NCBI GenBank assembly: GCA_002307295.1
Contig: DBTY01000043.1
Coordinates: 1 to 23,827 of the forward strand
Length of the DNA stretch: 23,827 bases
Reading direction: 5' to 3'
Source of the DNA: Ignavibacteriales bacterium UBA1304
Lineage (GTDB): Bacteria; Bacteroidota; Ignavibacteria; Ignavibacteriales; Ignavibacteriaceae
Below, piece after piece: positions 16,047-23,827 of this stretch. The notes beneath the pieces were generated by a model. The model was not told the origin of the DNA and did no database searches. It was given only the letters and a program-made list of their open reading frames with translations. Both the position numbers and the translations under genes were made by a program. The number at the start of each line of letters is the position of its first letter. Within the stretch, counting starts at the first letter, position 1.

Positions 16047-19000
16047 TCATTTGGTTAATTCTTCCGCTATCAGCTCGGCTTGTTTTAATACAGTTTCAGT
16101 TGCAAGAGCCTGCATATCAGGCGGATAACCATATTTACGTAATGTACGTTTTACAATGACTTTTAGTTTGGCTTTTACGTTTTCTTTAAGAGTCCAGTCT
16201 ATCGAAGCATTCTCTTTCACTTTTTGATAAATCACCACTGCAAGTTCCCGCAGTTTATCCTGCCCCATTACTTCAAGAGCGTTGTTATTGTTTGCAATGG
16301 CTGTATAAAACGCATATTCATAATCAGATAAACCCATCTCATGCGGCTCTTTGTCCATCTTATGAATTTCTTTACTCAGCGCAATTAATTCGTCTATTAC
16401 TTCGGCGGCCGTTAATATTTTGTTATTGTATTTTAGTATCGAGTTTTCAAGCATTTCCATTAAGGTTTTACTTTGAATCATATTTTTCTTTGCTCTTAGT
16501 TTTATTTCATCGTTAAGAAGTTTTTTCAGGACTTCCAGAGCAATGTTTTTATGTTCCATGTTTTTAACTTCAAGCAGAAATTCTTCCGAAAGTATAGACA
16601 CGTCCGGTTTTTTAATCCCTGCCGCATCAAAAACGTCAATCACCTGTTCGGCAACTAACGCTTGATCAATCACTTGTTTAATAACCGTTTCCATATCTTC
16701 GTTTGTTCTGCCATAGCCGGAGCCGTTAAATTTTACTAAGCGCGATTTAACAGCCTGAAAAAATGCGACTTCATCTTTAACATCAAGCGCCTGTTCATGA
16801 GGGATCGCAATTGAGAAAGCCTGAGACAAAGCCGATACTTCATTAATAAAACGCTTCTTCCCGTTATCAAGACCAAGTATATGTTCTTCTGCCGAAAGAA
16901 TAATAGATAATTTCCTTCCGGTTTCAGCGTCAAAGTATTTTTCATATTCAAATCCATTGAACATCTGCGAGACAATTTCAAGTTTTTCAAGCATTAACTG
17001 AACTGCTTTCCCCTGCGTAATTGCTGGGTCGCCTTTGCCGCCCGCATCTGAATAGAAGGCTAACGCTTTTTTTAAATCTGACGCTATCCCAAGATAATCA
17101 ACAATAAGCCCGCCTGTTTTATCCTTATATACGCGGTTTACTCGGGCTATAGCCTGCATCAAGTTGTGCCCATGCATTGGTTTATCTATATAAAGAGTAT
17201 GCAGCGAAGGAACGTCAAATCCAGTCAGCCACATATCGCAGACAATAACTAATTTTAGCTCATCTTCCGGGTCTTTCATTCGGTCGGATAAAGTTCTCCG
17301 TTGTTCTTTTGTCGTTTGATGTTTTGATATTTCCGGCCCGTCTGACGAAGCCGAAGTCATTACAACTTTGATAGTCCCTTTTCTCAGATCGTCGTTATGC
17401 CATTCCGGTTTAATTTCTATTATCGCCTGATAAAGCTCTGCCGCAATACGACGCGACATAGTGACAATCATTCCCTTTCCTTCCATCGCTTCCTGACGCT
17501 GCCCAAAATGAAATATTATATCTTTAGCTATTTGTTTAATACGGGCGGCGCTGCCAATAAGCGCTTCAAGCTGCGTCCATTTGGCTTTAGCTTTTTGCGT
17601 ATCAGATAATTCATCCAGATCAAGTTCGTCGTCAAGCTCTTCTATCAGTTTTTTCCCTTCCTCGCTTAGTTTAATTTTTGCAAGACGGCTTTCGTAGTAT
17701 ATACGCACGGTAGCCCCGTCAGTTACCGCCTGAGCTATATCATAGATATCAATATAATTGCCAAACACTGCCGGAGTGTTTATATCAGCGGTTTCAATTG
17801 GAGTGCCAGTAAAGCCAAGATAGGTAGCGTTAGGCAACGCATCGCGCAGATACTTTGCAAAGCCGTATACAGTTTTAGTTCCATTTTCCTTCCCCTGTTC
17901 GTCTTTAGTTTTAATAGTTTTTCCCTTAAAGCCATATTGCGTTCTGTGAGCTTCGTCAGCTATAACTATTATGTTTTCTCTTTCAGATAAAGTTTCAAAA
18001 ACATTCCCTTCTTCAGGTTGAAATTTTTGTATGGTAGTAAAAACAACGCCGCCTGAAGCGGCTTTTAACAGCTCTTTCAAATGGTCTCTGTTAGCAGCCT
18101 GTACAGGCTCCTGACGCAATAGTTGTTTTGAGGCTGCAAATGTATCAAACAATTGATCGTCAAGATCGTTACGGTCTGTTATTACTAAAATAGTAGGGTT
18201 GTCCATTACAAGAACAATTTTACCAGTATAAAAAACCATTGATAACGATTTTCCGCTCCCTTGCGTGTGCCAAACCACTCCGCCTTTTCTATCGCCGACC
18301 GGCTGCGCTTTAACGCCCGTTACTCCATAACTCTCAGGCGATTCTCTTACCACCGACAATGAAGCTTTATTTGTTGCAAAGCCTGACGCTCTTAGCGTTG
18401 ATTCCACAGCGCGGTTGACTGCGTAGTACTGATGATATGCGGCAATCTTTTTTACTGTTTGAATTGTTATTATTCCGGTCTCTTTATCTTCTTTCTTAGA
18501 TTTTTCAAACACAATGAAATGCCTGATAATGTCTAAAAGAGTTGTTTTGTTTAGCGCTCCTTTTATTAGCGTTTCAACCTGACCGATAAGATGCGAAGCT
18601 TCAACTTTACCGTCCTCGCTTTTCCATGCCATAAAGCGGCTGTAGTCGGCGGATATTGAACCTACTTTAGCTTCAAGTCCGTCTGAGATAATGAGGAAGC
18701 CATTGTAAGTAAATAAATTTGGGATAGCCTGTTTATAGGTTTGCAGTTGTTTAAAAGCCGATTTGATTGTTGCATTTTCGTCCGCAGGATTTTTAAGCTC
18801 TATTACAACAAGCGGCAGACCGTTAACAAACAGCACAATATCCGGACGTTTATTTACCGAGCCCGCGTTATGTGCAATTATTGTAAACTGGTTAAGAACT
18901 ATAAAATCATTATTATCGGGATTGTCAAAATCAATAAGCCGAACCCAATCGCCCCTGATTGCGCCGTTTTTCTGATAAGAGACGTTAACCTCTTCCGTCA

Positions 19001-19277
19001 ACGCCCTGTGGAATGCTTCGTTGTTGGCAATAAGTTCCGGCGAAGTTATTCTTTGAATTTGTTTTATTGCGTCTTCTCTCGCATCCGCCGGGATTGTTGG
19101 ATTGATGCGAGCTACGGCTCTTCTTAATTTATCAAGCAGCAAAACTTCTTCAAATGATTGCCTTCCAGGCGTATCGCTATCAGGAGCAATATCAGGGCCG
19201 TAAATATATTGATACCCCTGCTTCTCAAGCAGCTCAATTGCAAATTTTTCTATTACGGTTTCGGTAATTTTTATCAT
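16047..19277 (-). CDS. hsdR: type I restriction enzyme subunit HsdR
   Basis: The motor and nuclease subunit of a type I restriction-modification system, 1076 residues, a normal length. The N-terminal nuclease domain has the PD-(D/E)xK residues Asp146, Glu160 and Lys162 (RPDIVLF, then VIELKNP). The translocase follows: Walker A at 337-344 (HTQGSGKS), ITDRNDLDDQLF, DEAH at 441-444, TGTP at 490-493, and the second lobe with VCDMWLTGFDVPSL and MQAIARVNRVY. The C-terminal 250 or so residues are a helical domain (DUF3387-like) that contacts the methylase core. It cuts unmethylated foreign DNA in complex with HsdM and HsdS. It is the last gene of a locus that begins with hsdS to the right, separated from it by three other genes. 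Its base composition looks less AT-rich than those genes. Confidence 0.96.
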   Translation of the reverse strand: MIKITETVIEKFAIELLEKQGYQYIYGPDIAPDSDTPGRQSFEEVLLLDKLRRAVARINPTIPADAREDAIKQIQRITSPELIANNEAFHRALTEEVNVSYQKNGAIRGDWVRLIDFDNPDNNDFIVLNQFTIIAHNAGSVNKRPDIVLFVNGLPLVVIELKNPADENATIKSAFKQLQTYKQAIPNLFTYNGFLIISDGLEAKVGSISADYSRFMAWKSEDGKVEASHLIGQVETLIKGALNKTTLLDIIRHFIVFEKSKKEDKETGIITIQTVKKIAAYHQYYAVNRAVESTLRASGFATNKASLSVVRESPESYGVTGVKAQPVGDRKGGVVWHTQGSGKSLSMVFYTGKIVLVMDNPTILVITDRNDLDDQLFDTFAASKQLLRQEPVQAANRDHLKELLKAASGGVVFTTIQKFQPEEGNVFETLSERENIIVIADEAHRTQYGFKGKTIKTKDEQGKENGTKTVYGFAKYLRDALPNATYLGFTGTPIETADINTPAVFGNYIDIYDIAQAVTDGATVRIYYESRLAKIKLSEEGKKLIEELDDELDLDELSDTQKAKAKWTQLEALIGSAARIKQIAKDIIFHFGQRQEAMEGKGMIVTMSRRIAAELYQAIIEIKPEWHNDDLRKGTIKVVMTSASSDGPEISKHQTTKEQRRTLSDRMKDPEDELKLVIVCDMWLTGFDVPSLHTLYIDKPMHGHNLMQAIARVNRVYKDKTGGLIVDYLGIASDLKKALAFYSDAGGKGDPAITQGKAVQLMLEKLEIVSQMFNGFEYEKYFDAETGRKLSIILSAEEHILGLDNGKKRFINEVSALSQAFSIAIPHEQALDVKDEVAFFQAVKSRLVKFNGSGYGRTNEDMETVIKQVIDQALVAEQVIDVFDAAGIKKPDVSILSEEFLLEVKNMEHKNIALEVLKKLLNDEIKLRAKKNMIQSKTLMEMLENSILKYNNKILTAAEVIDELIALSKEIHKMDKEPHEMGLSDYEYAFYTAIANNNNALEVMGQDKLRELAVVIYQKVKENASIDWTLKENVKAKLKVIVKRTLRKYGYPPDMQALATETVLKQAELIAEELTK

Positions 19278-19312
19278 AAGATTTTAATATATAGTTCTCA
19301 AATAGAAAATGT

Positions 19313-20839
19313 TTAATTAGTCAAATTTTTTATTAATTTTTCAAGTTTAACATTGAAATCTTGGATATCTTTTTTGTATTCTATTTTCCACCTAGAGAAT
19401 AACTTCGTACAACCTCTTCCCCAGAATTGTTTCTCACTATTAAACCATTTTTTCATTACCGCGCGATCAGAAATATTAGCTGGAACGCTATTAATAAATG
19501 CAGACTTATTATATCCCCCAGGTTGAGTGCTCCAGAAAACATCATCACACACAAGTTTGTTAAGAAATGAGCATAATACATTTTCAGGCCGTTCATATCC
19601 TGGAAGTGTTAAAATTCTGGGATACTTATTTTGTTCAATTTTCGAAGTACAATCTCCGTCAAGAACCAGAATACTTTGTTTAAATTCAGGGAATTTTTGC
19701 TTTATTAACGTAAGATAAAAATCACTTCCTAAATTATTCTTTTGGACTTTTAGAAGTTTCAATAACTTTTTATTTGTAATATTTTTAAAAAATATTCTCG
19801 CTTCTTCATCTTCGAAATAAGTATTAATCTTTGGAGAACAATTATTAATTTTTAAAACTTTATGCGCTAATTCAGCAATAATTCCATCTATTTTATCTAT
19901 TTCTTGAACGATTTTTATTTTTTTCCCAATTCGCTGTAAAAAAACAATTTTGCTATAATACTGAAATTTTTTTCTGTTTTCATGAAAAATATGATTTAGA
20001 ATCTCTATAGAATGTGTCGTGAAAACAACTTGTATCTTATAGTCACTGCAAACTTTCAATAATAAATCTATCAGATTTTTTTGAGCTGCAGGATATAAAG
20101 TCGCATCTATTTCATCGATTAATAGTAATCCACCATTGTATGTAGTAGTATTATTTTCATACTCCCTTTTTAATGAAAGGATAGCTAAAATAATTTGCGC
20201 AATATTATCTTGTCCAGCAGAATTTCCATATGCATCATATTCCTCAGTTGTTACAGAATAGACCATTTTATTTTTGGATTTTGTAGGTTTAGGAATTACA
20301 ATATCCTCCATGACTAGGATTTTATTATGCCAATTTTTAAATAATTCCTTTTCATCATTTGTTAGCTTGTCTTCAATTTCAAAATTTATACTTGATTCAT
20401 TTTCTTGAGCTAATGGGATCAATCTCTTCAATCCCAGATAAATTACTGGTTTTGATATTTTACCTTCTCCTTTGGATCTATCTCCGACATCGATCCTAAA
20501 TCTTTTATTCGTCTCAATATATCTTGATTGTGCTACTTTAACTAATCGATTATTTAATTGAATAGAGTAGTTGTATATTTCCCTAACTTCCTTTTCTGGC
20601 GAAAATTTGAATACTTCCGAAAATAGAGTTTCTAAAGATTTGTTATCAATACCTTTTTGTGCTTTTTTATTTTCTCCTTTCCGATAGGAAAAAACATGAC
20701 CTATCAACCCCAAGAAAGAAGATTTTCCTGTCCCATTTTCTCCAGAAATCACAGTGATTTTCTCGCCTATCTCAATATTATTATGATTTACTAGATGGCG
20801 GAAATTTTTTATGTTAAGATTAACAATATTTTGAATCAA
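19313..20839 (-). CDS. AAA ATPase with Toprim-like C-terminus (OLD-like)
   Basis: A 508-residue ABC-class ATPase of the kind common in defence loci. Walker A is at 33-40 (GENGTGKS), a signature-like segment at 206-212 (NSAGQDN), Walker B at 241-245 (IDEID), and the switch His276 (FTTHS). The segment from about 335 has Glu343 (FEDEEARIF), the Asp394/Asp396 pair (LVLDGD) and TLPGYERPEN, the pattern of a Toprim-like nuclease domain as in OLD, GajA and PARIS-type proteins. The start is a TTG at 837-839 of the 20 kb block: an in-frame stop lies just upstream and AGGAG is six bases before it. It is 35 bases ahead of hsdR and 290 bases after the Abi_C-like gene. It may guard the restriction system or act on its own; the ATPase call is sure, the Toprim call less so. 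Confidence 0.82.
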   Translation of the reverse strand: MIQNIVNLNIKNFRHLVNHNNIEIGEKITVISGENGTGKSSFLGLIGHVFSYRKGENKKAQKGIDNKSLETLFSEVFKFSPEKEVREIYNYSIQLNNRLVKVAQSRYIETNKRFRIDVGDRSKGEGKISKPVIYLGLKRLIPLAQENESSINFEIEDKLTNDEKELFKNWHNKILVMEDIVIPKPTKSKNKMVYSVTTEEYDAYGNSAGQDNIAQIILAILSLKREYENNTTTYNGGLLLIDEIDATLYPAAQKNLIDLLLKVCSDYKIQVVFTTHSIEILNHIFHENRKKFQYYSKIVFLQRIGKKIKIVQEIDKIDGIIAELAHKVLKINNCSPKINTYFEDEEARIFFKNITNKKLLKLLKVQKNNLGSDFYLTLIKQKFPEFKQSILVLDGDCTSKIEQNKYPRILTLPGYERPENVLCSFLNKLVCDDVFWSTQPGGYNKSAFINSVPANISDRAVMKKWFNSEKQFWGRGCTKLFSRWKIEYKKDIQDFNVKLEKLIKNLTN

Positions 20840-21128
20840 AACTAGCTCCTACTTTTTATGTTCATTTCCTTTTGTGAAAAGCTATACTGCAAAACTTTAC
20901 TCTTACGAGTATCGTCAGTTGTTTTCCATTTTGGGAATATCTGATCCTTCCAGTAGTTTAGTACTTCTAAATATTTTCAGACCAGATTTTTTTTTGCTAC
21001 TTCTTATCAATTTTTCGTTAAAAACAAAAATTGCGTATATTGAACTTTTCTACAAATCACTTGGGGAAAAAAAAGTCATTCTATTCTTACAAGTTTTTGA
21101 TTTTCTGCTTCAAAGTATGTAAAATTAA
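20840..21128. other. intergenic gap inside the defence locus
   Basis: The other joins in this locus are 3-35 bases, so 289 bases here stand out. I see no minus-strand gene; an 82-codon plus-strand frame is Leu/Phe-rich and looks accidental. The right place for a separate promoter of the ATPase gene, or for a small RNA, but no strong promoter or hairpin is evident beyond a small ACTC/GAGT stem. Confidence 0.35.
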
Positions 21129-21779
21129 TCATTCTCCACATTCATTATCTTCAGAAAAAGTATTGAGTTCAGTTAAATATGCTTGATAATCAACACTATA
21201 AAGAATTTCACTTGCATTATAAGAATAATCATCCATTACAAATTCTCCATATAAATCATCCCAATGATCGTTAAACTCAGGGTTGTCAACATATTGTTTA
21301 ATAAGCGACGTTGGTATTGGTATATATGGATTTTCATTCTCAAAAGTTCGGATTAAAAAGCTGGCGACAATAACAGTTGAATCGATTAAAAATTCTTTAG
21401 TTAATTCATTAATATTACTATTTCTTTCTCGCAACTCTTCTACAACACGACCATGAGATGTGATACCAATTTCGTTTCTAAGTTCACTTATTTGGTTGCC
21501 AATATTTGCTAAAGATGTTGAAATTTGTGTAACAATAGAGCTTCCAGAATAACCTATTGAGGAAAAAGCTTTTTTTAAAATAGTAGTTAGATTTGCTGTT
21601 TCATCAATAGGAACATCTTTGGATGAGCAAATCTCCTTACCAATAGAATCGAGTAACGCTTTTGCATTCTCTACAGCCGCGCTAAAGTCTGTACCTTGCA
21701 AGGCTTCTATCCTTTCAACATAATCCATCAGCGCTGACCAACGGCCATATTGAGTTATTAACTTTTTTAGCTTTTCCAT
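21129..21779 (-). CDS. Abi_C-type abortive infection protein
   Basis: A 216-residue soluble protein. Residues 33-112 match the pattern of the abortive infection C-terminal family (Abi_C): AVENAKALLDSIGKEICSSK, then LTTILKKAFSSI, then a helix QISTSLANIGNQISELRNEIG ending in SHG. The final Arg101-Asn102...His109 cluster recalls the R-N-(x)-H signature of HEPN-like RNases, but with one residue more between Arg and His than is usual. The N-terminal 30 residues and a C-terminal helical, acidic tail are not recognisable. It begins 13 bases after the DUF4917 gene, so the two should be made together. Abi_C domains are found in phage-abortive proteins; a nuclease function here is inference. Confidence 0.7.
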   Translation of the reverse strand: MEKLKKLITQYGRWSALMDYVERIEALQGTDFSAAVENAKALLDSIGKEICSSKDVPIDETANLTTILKKAFSSIGYSGSSIVTQISTSLANIGNQISELRNEIGITSHGRVVEELRERNSNINELTKEFLIDSTVIVASFLIRTFENENPYIPIPTSLIKQYVDNPEFNDHWDDLYGEFVMDDYSYNASEILYSVDYQAYLTELNTFSEDNECGE

Positions 21780-21792
21780 TTGTATTTTTTTA

Positions 21793-22851
21793 TTAAGATT
21801 CTATCTTTAATTCATTATCCCAAATATTAACAGTTTTGGCATCGAATATATATGCTTTTTGTATTATAAATTTGTCCATTATTGATTCTATGTAATTCTT
21901 ATCGTCCTCTGAAAAAACACCTATGTATATGCTCCATAATTTTTCTTTGATATTTTGCTTAGCTGCTTTATTGATGGCTGCAATGATATGATCATCGTAT
22001 TTGCCAAAACTAAAACCAAATGTTATTAATGAGCCTGAAATGGTTGACAATCTTTTATAACAATAGTTCAGATATTGATTATGAGAGATGTGTTCTAGTT
22101 TTTGATTGCCATCTCCGGCTGTAACAAATATTGGATATTGTTTTTTATTAATTCTTTTCCTTATATTATCTAGTAAGTAATTCTGACCATACGTTTCCTT
22201 TATAATCGAGATTCCAGCATCAAATAAATGAAGAGCTCCGTGTAAATAGTGTATGTTTTGTTCGCTTTGATTAGGTCCCCATTCTGTATCTCCAAACACA
22301 GGTTGGGAATCAGAAAAATTATCTTCTTGACCAATGTATTCTTTTCCGAATCCATCGGAAAAACTACTTAAAACATTTTGATTATTCATCAATACCCAAT
22401 ATAATAGTAAATCATAATTCGTTGTAAAAATATGACCGTTGGAGTCTATATAATCCTTAAGAAATAAAGCACAACTATTACTTTTTTCTGTAGGAATAGA
22501 ATAAACGTGCTCGGGATGTAATATAGAAATGGCATTTATAAGACTAGATTTTAACTTATCACTTGCAATTAGTATCTTTTCTGTTAAAGTTTCATCTGAA
22601 ATAAAGTCCTTCGCCAGTTTATAGAAAACATCAAGCTGATTCATTATTAGCTCAAAATTACTAGTATTTATAACACTAAAAAGCTTTGTTAGAATTGGAT
22701 CGTTTGTCTCATTTAGGAAGTTACTCAACGCATTGTATGAAAATATTTTTTTATCATATGATATACTAAAGCCATTTCCGAGTAAAAGATTCTTGGTTCT
22801 TTTCTCTTTATTTAAATGTTTTATAATATCTTGATAGTTTTTTATTTCCAT
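21793..22851 (-). CDS. DUF4917-family protein with SIR2-like motifs
   Basis: A 352-residue soluble protein. By pattern it is DUF4917, and its motifs fit a SIR2-like NAD-binding fold: GNGFS at 25-29 (the dinucleotide loop), TTNYD at 143-147, LHG with His204 in the place of the catalytic His, and GFSFGKYDDHI at 269-279. Several defence systems use SIR2-like domains to deplete NAD and stop infected cells; whether this protein does so cannot be read from sequence. Its ATG is three bases after the hsdS stop and its own stop is 13 bases before the Abi_C-like gene, which makes a co-translated pair. The gene is noticeably AT-rich next to hsdR, in line with separate acquisition. Confidence 0.75.
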   Translation of the reverse strand: MEIKNYQDIIKHLNKEKRTKNLLLGNGFSISYDKKIFSYNALSNFLNETNDPILTKLFSVINTSNFELIMNQLDVFYKLAKDFISDETLTEKILIASDKLKSSLINAISILHPEHVYSIPTEKSNSCALFLKDYIDSNGHIFTTNYDLLLYWVLMNNQNVLSSFSDGFGKEYIGQEDNFSDSQPVFGDTEWGPNQSEQNIHYLHGALHLFDAGISIIKETYGQNYLLDNIRKRINKKQYPIFVTAGDGNQKLEHISHNQYLNYCYKRLSTISGSLITFGFSFGKYDDHIIAAINKAAKQNIKEKLWSIYIGVFSEDDKNYIESIMDKFIIQKAYIFDAKTVNIWDNELKIES

Positions 22852-22854
22852 TTT

Positions 22855-23811
22855 CTATATTTCCACCTTTGCTTCTCCGCTCATCAACTTTGGCAATAAA
22901 CTATCCCGCAGTTTTTCTAGTGTGCGGATTTGTTTTTTATTAGCCTTAATTTTTTCAAATATTGGGAAAACCGATTTGTTGAATTTAGTTAAAATGCTTT
23001 CTGATGGAAGTTGCATCAATAGAGATTTAAAATTAGATTTGGATATTTCTTGGAATACTGATCCATTGCCTGCATTTTTAATCTCCTCCATATTTACTTT
23101 ACACCAAAGAAACATAAAATAATTCGAACACACTTTATCACAAACAATTGCTATATATCCTTGATTGATTGCAACAGGAATATCAGTAATAGCTAGATAA
23201 CCAATGGGCGCCCTTGATGATAACAACACTGTTCCAATTGGCAATAGCCCTGAACCAATTTCGCTTAAACCCGTTTCAGTTATTTTTCTCTCTGTATCAA
23301 GAAGGAAAACCGAATTGTGGTTTGATAAATCTCTGGGAGTAGTCCAATAAATATCCCCATTCCAAAATTCAGGGACGGTAGTGCTTGGAGTTGTGCCTCC
23401 CTTAACTGAAATTACTTTATCCAGAGTTGTTCCTTCCCATCCATCCTCAGCGTCCTCCACAAACCACTTTCTGAAAAGCGTTTCGGCCATGGCTTCAAGG
23501 GTTTTATTTTGGCGGTGGAGTAGGTCTATTTTATCATCCAAACTTGAAAGGATTGAGGCTATTGTGCGTTGTTCGAGAAGGGGTGGAATATTCCAAAGAG
23601 TTGTCTTTAGAAAGTTCCAATCAGCTCTTGGCATTCGAGTTCCACCTTCTCCGCTATTAGCTGTATTAACAAAATCCCAATTTGCCAAGAAATAAAAAAG
23701 AAAAGTTTGGTCAATATTTTTTAAAGCTCTGAATACCCATATATCTGTAGAACAAATACCATCATATCTAGGATTAACAACTTTCCGAAAATAAGGTCTA
23801 AGTGTAATGGT
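22855..23811 (-). CDS. hsdS: type I specificity subunit HsdS, 5' part broken or missing
   Basis: The DNA-recognition subunit of the type I system. The visible part holds the end of the first target-recognition domain, the central conserved helix (IPPLLEQRTIASILSSLDDK, then LEAMAETLFRKWFVEDA), the whole second recognition domain (GWEGTTLDKVISVKGGTTPS to about PIGTVLLSSRAPIG and beyond) and the terminal helix (LEKLRDSLLPKLMSGEA). A TTG at 23688 could be read as a start, but the frame is plainly homologous further upstream (TLRPYFRKVV, then GICSTDIWVF), up to a TGA at 23812-23814. About 100 or more N-terminal residues are therefore outside or out of frame. The stop is three bases before the DUF4917 gene. 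hsdM should lie further right. Confidence 0.88.
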   Translation of the reverse strand, partial: TITLRPYFRKVVNPRYDGICSTDIWVFRALKNIDQTFLFYFLANWDFVNTANSGEGGTRMPRADWNFLKTTLWNIPPLLEQRTIASILSSLDDKIDLLHRQNKTLEAMAETLFRKWFVEDAEDGWEGTTLDKVISVKGGTTPSTTVPEFWNGDIYWTTPRDLSNHNSVFLLDTERKITETGLSEIGSGLLPIGTVLLSSRAPIGYLAITDIPVAINQGYIAIVCDKVCSNYFMFLWCKVNMEEIKNAGNGSVFQEISKSNFKSLLMQLPSESILTKFNKSVFPIFEKIKANKKQIRTLEKLRDSLLPKLMSGEAKVEI

Positions 23812-23827
23812 TCAAGGGGAAAAGGAA

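Noticed and set aside
20874..21122. An 82-codon plus-strand frame in the gap inside the defence locus
   Set aside because: It is Leu/Phe-rich, lacks a good ribosome-binding site, opposes all neighbours and matches no family I know.
22855..23688. A short hsdS starting at the TTG at 23688 as a half-subunit
   Set aside because: Clear recognition-domain sequence continues in frame for 41 more codons upstream, so the TTG is internal.

Overview
The window is AT-rich DNA that looks like the Bacteroidota/Chlorobiota/Ignavibacteria group. The evidence is the arm-binding tyrosine recombinase, the PepSY-like periplasmic protein, the DUF4917 and Abi_C families and the overall base composition; this is an inference from family types, not a measured placement. 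Most of it reads as one genomic island or integrative element. Its left edge is a 3' fragment of a tRNA-Ser gene (minus strand, about 914-940, with its terminator at 880-910), followed by a tyrosine integrase reading inward. The gene at 8-625 lies outside that edge.

Region 1 (about 2440-11980) is a 9.3 kb efflux and sensing cassette, all on the minus strand, flanked by two diverged copies of one 160-200 bp repeat in the same orientation. In transcription order it holds a secreted beta-propeller protein of the YncE/YVTN type, an OmpR-family response regulator, a sensor kinase, a TolC-like outer membrane channel, a membrane fusion lipoprotein, an RND permease and a secreted PepSY-like protein. 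Regulator, kinase and the three pump genes overlap or nearly touch and form one operon. A tandem heptamer with an 11-bp pitch lies upstream of the propeller gene, the regulator gene and the PepSY gene, and is a candidate binding site for the regulator.

Region 2 (12150-15180, plus strand) is a compact replication/excision module. A palindromic operator precedes a 55-aa ribbon-helix-helix protein, then an excisionase-like HTH protein, a Toprim primase-like protein whose CHC2 zinc finger has lost its metal ligands, and a RepA-like RecA-fold ATPase. The last three joins are overlapping or tightly spaced. Directly after the ATPase is a dense cluster of GATTAACC motifs in both orientations, which looks like an iteron-type origin. 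About 870 bp without a recognisable gene follow.

Region 3 (16047 to the right end, minus strand) is a defence island built on a type I restriction-modification locus. hsdS enters from the right edge, where its frame is broken 14 bases from the end, and hsdR closes the locus. Between them sit three cargo genes: a DUF4917 protein with SIR2-like motifs, an Abi_C-type protein and an AAA ATPase with a C-terminal Toprim-like segment. hsdM is not in the window and is expected to the right. No relaxase, coupling protein, capsid or terminase gene is visible, so how the element moves between cells is open.
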